A stretch of 64,000 nucleotides of DNA, taken from contig JBCCHF010000012.1 of NCBI GenBank assembly GCA_039028895.1, forward strand, positions 62,001-126,000, given 5' to 3'. Position numbers and translations under genes: made by a program. Shown piece by piece: positions 60,031-64,000 of the stretch (positions are counted from its first letter, which is position 1; every line of letters begins with the position of its first letter). Source of the DNA: JAHDCJ01 sp039028895. Lineage in GTDB: Bacteria > Bacteroidota > Bacteroidia > Chitinophagales > Saprospiraceae. The notes under the pieces were generated by a model. It did not search any database. It saw only the letters and a list, made by a program, of their open reading frames with translations, and had not been told where the DNA came from.

Positions 60031-60654
60031 TTGAAATTACTTGACCGACATATTGAAGCCCTGATCTTTGCTGCTGAACAACCAGTGAGCTTTAAGGAGA
60101 TTCGAAATTGCCTTGACGAACTTTTCCAGAAAAAGTACAAGAAAAAGGACATCGAAGCCTCGCTGGCAGCCCTGTTCGAAAAATATAAATCTGAGGAGCA
60201 CGCTTTCGAGATCAGGGAGATAGCCGAAGGTTATCAGTTTCTTACCAAAGGAGAATATCACGATATTATTGGTATTCAGATAAGACAAAAAACCAAAAAG
60301 CGCCTTACCAGGGCTGCGTTGGAGACCTTGTCAATCATCGCTTACAAACAACCCGTCACCAAAACTGATATCGAGCATATCCGGGGTGTAAACTGTGATT
60401 ATTCCATCAACAAACTCCTTGAGAAAGAATTGATCCATATTGCTGGAAGAAGTGAAAGCCCAGGACGCCCTTTGCTTTACACCACCAGTGCCAAGTTTAT
60501 GGACTATTTCGGACTGAGATCAATAAAAGACCTCCCTAAACTAAAAGACCTTTCCTCCGCTGAAAACGAAGTAGGCCAACCAGCGCCCATTGAAGAACAA
60601 AGCCTGACAGGGCTTGAAGCGTTAGCCGAGGCCGTTGACCAGGAAGAAGAATAA
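60031..60654 (+). CDS. scpB: Segregation and condensation protein B
   Basis: Partner of ScpA/SMC in chromosome condensation; 208 residues from a TTG start at 60031. That start gives LKLLDRHIEALIFAAEQPVS, matching ScpB N-termini; no in-frame ATG exists nearby, and the frame's earlier TTG at 59977 is upstream of the -7 element. Two winged-helix domains: the first ends in LTKGEYHDIIGIQIR, the second begins KRLTRAALETLSIIAYKQPVTKTDIEHIRGVNCDYSI, the most conserved part, followed by GRSESPGRPLLYTTSAKFMDYFGL. It has an acidic tail. The stop is 1 bp before the pseudouridine synthase gene, a common pairing. Confidence 0.9.
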   Translation: MKLLDRHIEALIFAAEQPVSFKEIRNCLDELFQKKYKKKDIEASLAALFEKYKSEEHAFEIREIAEGYQFLTKGEYHDIIGIQIRQKTKKRLTRAALETLSIIAYKQPVTKTDIEHIRGVNCDYSINKLLEKELIHIAGRSESPGRPLLYTTSAKFMDYFGLRSIKDLPKLKDLSSAENEVGQPAPIEEQSLTGLEALAEAVDQEEE

Positions 60655-60655
60655 T

Positions 60656-61393
60656 ATGAAGACGCCACCTACTCAGGACAATGGCATCCGCCTCAACAAG
60701 TACGTTGCCAATGCCGGAATTGCAAGCCGTCGTAAGGCTGATGTACTTATCAGCCAGGGGAAGGTAAAAGTCAACGGTACAGTTGTCCTTGAAATGGGCT
60801 ACAGGGTTATGCCGGGGGATGAAGTCCGGTTTAACAACAAAGTAATTAAGCCCGTTAAAAACAAGGTTTACTTTCTGCTTAATAAGCCCAAAAATATAAT
60901 TACCACAGTCAAAGATGACAGGGGACGGAGAACAGTAATTGACCTGTTAAGAAGAGCCACCAAAGAAAGAATTTTTCCCGTCGGCCGCCTCGATAGAGAT
61001 ACAACCGGTCTGCTGATCCTGACCAATGACGGCGACCTCGCTAAAAAGCTGACCCACCCCAGTCACGAAGTCAAAAAAATTTACCACATCAGCCTCGACA
61101 AAGCTGTTACCGACAACCATATCCAGGAAATTGCAAAAGGCCTTGATTTGGAAGATGGTATTGCACAGGTAGACAAAGTTTCTCACCTTGCCGGAAAAGA
61201 AAAGACAGAAGTTGGCATTGAGTTACACATTGGCCGCAACCGCATTGTCAGAAGGATATTTGAGCACCTTGGTTACCAGGTCAGACGACTTGACAGGGTA
61301 TATTTTGGAGGCCTCACCAAAAAGGACCTGCCGCGTGGCAGATGGCGCGCACTCACCGATAAAGAAGTGATCATGCTAAAGCACTTTGTTTAA
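60656..61393 (+). CDS. RluB/RsuA-family 23S/16S rRNA pseudouridine synthase
   Basis: 245 residues. N-terminal S4 RNA-binding domain (IRLNKYVANAGIASRRKADVLISQGKVKVNG), then the pseudouridine-synthase core with the catalytic Asp in FPVGRLDRDTTGLLILTNDG, and HPSHEVKKIYHISL and GRNRIVRRIFEHLGYQVRRLDRVYFGG. The family makes a pseudouridine in 23S rRNA (RluB/E/F) or 16S rRNA (RsuA); RluB is most likely because it pairs with scpB. ATG 60656 is preferred, since an in-frame ORF from 60635 overlaps scpB. It converges with the squalene monooxygenase gene. Confidence 0.92.
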   Translation: MKTPPTQDNGIRLNKYVANAGIASRRKADVLISQGKVKVNGTVVLEMGYRVMPGDEVRFNNKVIKPVKNKVYFLLNKPKNIITTVKDDRGRRTVIDLLRRATKERIFPVGRLDRDTTGLLILTNDGDLAKKLTHPSHEVKKIYHISLDKAVTDNHIQEIAKGLDLEDGIAQVDKVSHLAGKEKTEVGIELHIGRNRIVRRIFEHLGYQVRRLDRVYFGGLTKKDLPRGRWRALTDKEVIMLKHFV

Positions 61394-61409
61394 TTTAAAA
61401 TACGCGTTA

Positions 61410-62840
61410 TCAGTGGCTGGCTTGTGGCTGCGCTTTCTCCTCTGGAAAAAGAAATTTAGACCCTTTTAATACTGTCTTTACAATCATTCCCGGGTTTTCG
61501 TTGTCCAGTAACGGCGTGATGATATGCGATGCTGTATGGACCATACGATATGCCTTTCTGACATTTTCAGGGAAGGCCTCCTGCTTCATGACCTGCATCG
61601 CTCCAAACTGGGCGACAGCAAAGAAATGACGCAAAAGAAGATTACGGTCACTCGAAATACCTGATAACAGGTCAATCGGCCCGTTATAATAGAATTTCCC
61701 TCTTTTGAGGTAATCAAAACAAGCGTGTTTGAGTTCTGGATGACTAAAAACCTGGTAAAGCGCATCAGCCAGAATATTGATAGTCCCAATCCGGGAAGAC
61801 CGTTCTGCATAATAGGCTTTGATGGCTACTGAAACAGCATCAATATCATCAAACGATAAAAGAGCCTTGAGTTTCTCGCTTAACAGAAATACATCATTCA
61901 AAGCAACTGTCATCCCTCCTCCGGTTAATGGATGACGCATATTAAGAGCATCGCCCAGAATTGCCAAGCCTTTTTCCGGCTTAGGTGCCGCAGGCAAAAG
62001 GTGGTTGGGCATAACTTTTATCTGTTTGCTCTCTACAGCTTCATAATAAGCAGACTGTAATTCGTGTGGTACCTGGGGACCAATTTCATCAACCAGGTAA
62101 GTTTCAAGATTTTTGCCCAAACGAGGCGCTTTCCGGTAAGGGAAATCAATTAAAACCCTGATTTGTCCATTACCGACCGGGTAAGCAAGGAAAGGTGATT
62201 TATCCGTAATAATGACATGCCCGTAATTCGGAAAAGGTAATTTACACCCCTCTAAAATGAGACCAATAAAATACCCTGTCAATTGAGATTCAGAATAAAC
62301 ATGGGGCTTTCGAAAACTTGAAAAACAGCCATCAGACATGATTGTCAAAGGCACAACCACTTTTATTGGCTCCTGGTTATCGTTCGGGATATAACTAACC
62401 CCAGTAATTTGGTCGCCTCGTTGATCTATCGAAGTCACACGACCACAAACAAGGTCAACAGATGAAATTTCAGCTAACTTGTTCCTGATGGCATCGAGTA
62501 ATTTCTCGTACCTGAATCCTCTGCCATTTATAATTCGACCTTCTGTACTGTTGTACGGTAAATGAAACCTTTCGTGGTTTTTAAAAATGCCATATCCAAC
62601 TATGGTTTGTGCACTTACTTCATTTAAAACCTCTCCAAGTCCCATTTTTTCGAGCATGGCTACCCCTCCGGGCTGCAGCAATTCTCCTACAATCCGATCC
62701 TGATCTTCCAGCGTCTTTTCAATAATGAGTACCCTGAGTCCATTCTTGCCAAGCTGTGCAGCCAAAACTGATCCGGCTATCCCAGCTCCAACAATGCAAA
62801 CATCATATGTGCTATGTCTTTCAGGGGTTTTCATAACCAT
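61410..62840 (-). CDS. sqe: Squalene monooxygenase (squalene epoxidase)
   Basis: 476 residues. Makes 2,3-oxidosqualene from squalene with O2, FAD and NADPH, the first oxygen-dependent step of sterol synthesis. Motifs: FAD dinucleotide fold DVCIVGAGIAGSVLAAQLG (GxGxxG at 18-23), the squalene-epoxidase box DRIVGELLQPGG (48-59), NYGHVIITDKSPFLAYPV, and LGDALNMRHPLTGGGMTVAL (about residue 298), the diagnostic GD motif of eukaryotic ERG1. It lacks the N-terminal membrane anchor of animal enzymes. A start two codons later (62834) is equally possible. It begins 12 bp after the squalene synthase stop and ends 16 bp from the convergent pseudouridine synthase, so it is last in its operon. Confidence 0.92.
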   Translation of the reverse strand: MVMKTPERHSTYDVCIVGAGIAGSVLAAQLGKNGLRVLIIEKTLEDQDRIVGELLQPGGVAMLEKMGLGEVLNEVSAQTIVGYGIFKNHERFHLPYNSTEGRIINGRGFRYEKLLDAIRNKLAEISSVDLVCGRVTSIDQRGDQITGVSYIPNDNQEPIKVVVPLTIMSDGCFSSFRKPHVYSESQLTGYFIGLILEGCKLPFPNYGHVIITDKSPFLAYPVGNGQIRVLIDFPYRKAPRLGKNLETYLVDEIGPQVPHELQSAYYEAVESKQIKVMPNHLLPAAPKPEKGLAILGDALNMRHPLTGGGMTVALNDVFLLSEKLKALLSFDDIDAVSVAIKAYYAERSSRIGTINILADALYQVFSHPELKHACFDYLKRGKFYYNGPIDLLSGISSDRNLLLRHFFAVAQFGAMQVMKQEAFPENVRKAYRMVHTASHIITPLLDNENPGMIVKTVLKGSKFLFPEEKAQPQASH

Positions 62841-62852
62841 TATGATCTGAAT

Positions 62853-64000
62853 TTAATTTACATTTTGAAACCGCTCTATGGCAGTCAACACCCTATCCAG
62901 ATGTGCTTTGGTTTCAGCGTAATTAGGGTCAGCAGTATTTAATTTTTTCCTCAAAATGGAGGCAGAGGAATCGAAAAATCGTAACGTATCCTCGAAGGTA
63001 TTACAAGTCATAAAGATTCTTGCAGTCTGGCCTTTACGAATTTTTACCGTTGACCGGAATACATCGGGGTTATTGTATAACCGTGCAAGGGTAGCGAAAG
63101 CCATCACCTGGGGAATAGCGCAAAACCTGAAAACTTTGTCTTCTTTCAACTTGCTCATGTATTCAAGACAATCACCGGCATGTCGTAATGCATCGGTCAC
63201 CAGATGATTCAGACAAGCTAATGACTTCCTTTTTTTTGGTTTTTTATAAAAATCTTCAAGGTTTTCAGCATATTGGCGCCAAATTCCAGCAGGCCAAAAT
63301 CTTCTCTTAAGATCTAGATCCTGGTAATAATCCCTGATTATGTTTGTTTTTTGGAGGAAGCTGCCCATTGAAACCGAGAGTTCAACTTCTTCTTTCAGCT
63401 GTGCATCTTCAAGACCAGAAGCGGAAAACAGCTCGGAAAGGCCCAATCCAACAAGACCAGCCACGTAATAGCAATATTTGTCGTAGTCTTCCAGAGATAC
63501 AACTTCTCTTTGAGAGAATTCAGCCATACCGGCCCCCATCTCTTTACAAATGCGGGTGATAACTTCCTGGTAAGCGGGGTCAAGTCTTAGAAAAACGCGG
63601 GAAACCTTATGGTAAAATTTGAGCAGCACACGGTAGTCGTGAGCATCTCCCACACCTTCAATGCTCCAATTTGGATCATAATTACACTCATGGAAAGACA
63701 ATAACAGGGGTACTTTCTTTTCCAATGGGAATTCCATATCATCTTCTATGGAATCCAGTGCTCTTAAAACCAAATAAAACAAACAGACTGCATCTCTTAA
63801 ACCAACTGGTAGTTGCCAGATGACAGCAGCAAATGAGCGGGATACTTTTTTCAGGGCTGCATAACAAAAATCATGATCATTAAGCGTAACTGCCAAATCT
63901 TCCAGGGCCTCTTTAATACGTCCTGTGCCTGAAGGATTCGATTTTAGCTTAATCAATGCAGCCAGTTCAGCGGGGCTAGATGCGGTTATCCACAGATCTA
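62853..64000 (-). CDS. sqs: Eukaryotic-type squalene synthase (N-terminus off window)
   Basis: Joins two farnesyl diphosphates to presqualene diphosphate and reduces it to squalene. 382 codons are seen, and the frame is open to the right edge. The residues before the in-frame TTG at 63956 (ASSPAELAALIKLK) resemble the N-terminus of yeast ERG9 (HPVEMKAALKLK), so the true start is probably beyond 64000. Motifs: SRSFAAVIWQLP, FYLVLRALDSIEDDM (first Asp-rich site), YCYYVAGLVGLGLSELFSAS, MGSFLQKTNIIRDYYQD (second site), and FCAIPQVMAFATLARLYNN. It lacks the C-terminal membrane anchor of eukaryotic enzymes. The wording is ERG9-like rather than HpnC/HpnD-like. Confidence 0.92.
   Translation of the reverse strand, partial: DLWITASSPAELAALIKLKSNPSGTGRIKEALEDLAVTLNDHDFCYAALKKVSRSFAAVIWQLPVGLRDAVCLFYLVLRALDSIEDDMEFPLEKKVPLLLSFHECNYDPNWSIEGVGDAHDYRVLLKFYHKVSRVFLRLDPAYQEVITRICKEMGAGMAEFSQREVVSLEDYDKYCYYVAGLVGLGLSELFSASGLEDAQLKEEVELSVSMGSFLQKTNIIRDYYQDLDLKRRFWPAGIWRQYAENLEDFYKKPKKRKSLACLNHLVTDALRHAGDCLEYMSKLKEDKVFRFCAIPQVMAFATLARLYNNPDVFRSTVKIRKGQTARIFMTCNTFEDTLRFFDSSASILRKKLNTADPNYAETKAHLDRVLTAIERFQNVN

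Overview
This window is a stretch of ordinary Bacteroidota chromosome, most likely from the Saprospiria side of the phylum. Evidence: two giant SprB-repeat surface proteins, several proteins ending in type IX secretion (T9SS) sorting domains of both type A and type B, gldB next to nadE, PorT-type barrels, and promoters of the TAnnTTTG (-7) type. About 50 protein genes are supported. I see no rRNA, tRNA, insertion sequence, prophage or CRISPR array, and no gap between genes longer than 300 bases.

Layout. 1-14.5 kb: the start of a 2-oxoacid dehydrogenase E1 gene (running off the left edge), a 2315-residue type-B T9SS adhesin, M16 and M1 peptidases, a TPR protein and an outer-membrane barrel. 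14.7-24 kb: housekeeping and small enzymes (PhnP-like MBL hydrolase, caspase-like lipoprotein, rlmB, prs, rplY, pth, a T9SS protein, lpxK). 24-34 kb: a second SprB-repeat protein with a type-A sorting domain, purine-nucleoside phosphorylase, a TMTC-like O-mannosyltransferase with TPRs, and a GH3/beta-lactamase fusion. 34-42.5 kb: a TMEM97/EXPERA-like membrane protein, LOG protein, a LOTUS-like small protein, an MpaB-type oxygenase plus cyclase pair, an oxyR plus D-amino-acid oxidase pair, a thioredoxin-like protein and a nucleotidyltransferase. 42.6-47.5 kb: a two-component system divergent from a PDZ/T9SS protein. 47.6-58.5 kb: more T9SS and peptidase genes, gldB - barrel - nadE, three tandem Spy/CpxP-like paralogues, a DUF3109 protein and a SUKH plus pentapeptide protein. 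58.7-64 kb: a membrane glycosyltransferase-like protein, scpB, an RluB-type pseudouridine synthase, then on the minus strand squalene monooxygenase and eukaryotic-type squalene synthase running off the right edge.

Main points. (1) The right edge carries the first two dedicated steps of sterol synthesis (squalene synthase, then squalene epoxidase) as a tight operon, with motifs of the eukaryotic enzymes; about 27 kb away is a TMEM97-like EXPERA protein that keeps both ligand-binding aspartates of its sterol-related family. (2) The two-component locus has three TTAAC boxes spaced exactly 11 bp apart in front of a TACATTTG promoter for the PDZ protein, a good candidate for the regulator's own target. 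(3) oxyR has both redox cysteines and an ATAG-N7-CTAT operator, and sits 6 bp before a D-amino-acid oxidase gene, an H2O2 producer. (4) Two 25-base hairpins 64 bp apart before rlmB differ by changes that keep the stem paired. (5) Two CAAAG-type inverted repeats and one REP-like hairpin are dispersed non-coding elements.

Start codons were moved from the longest open frame where signal peptides, family alignments or promoter positions argued for it; each entry says so.
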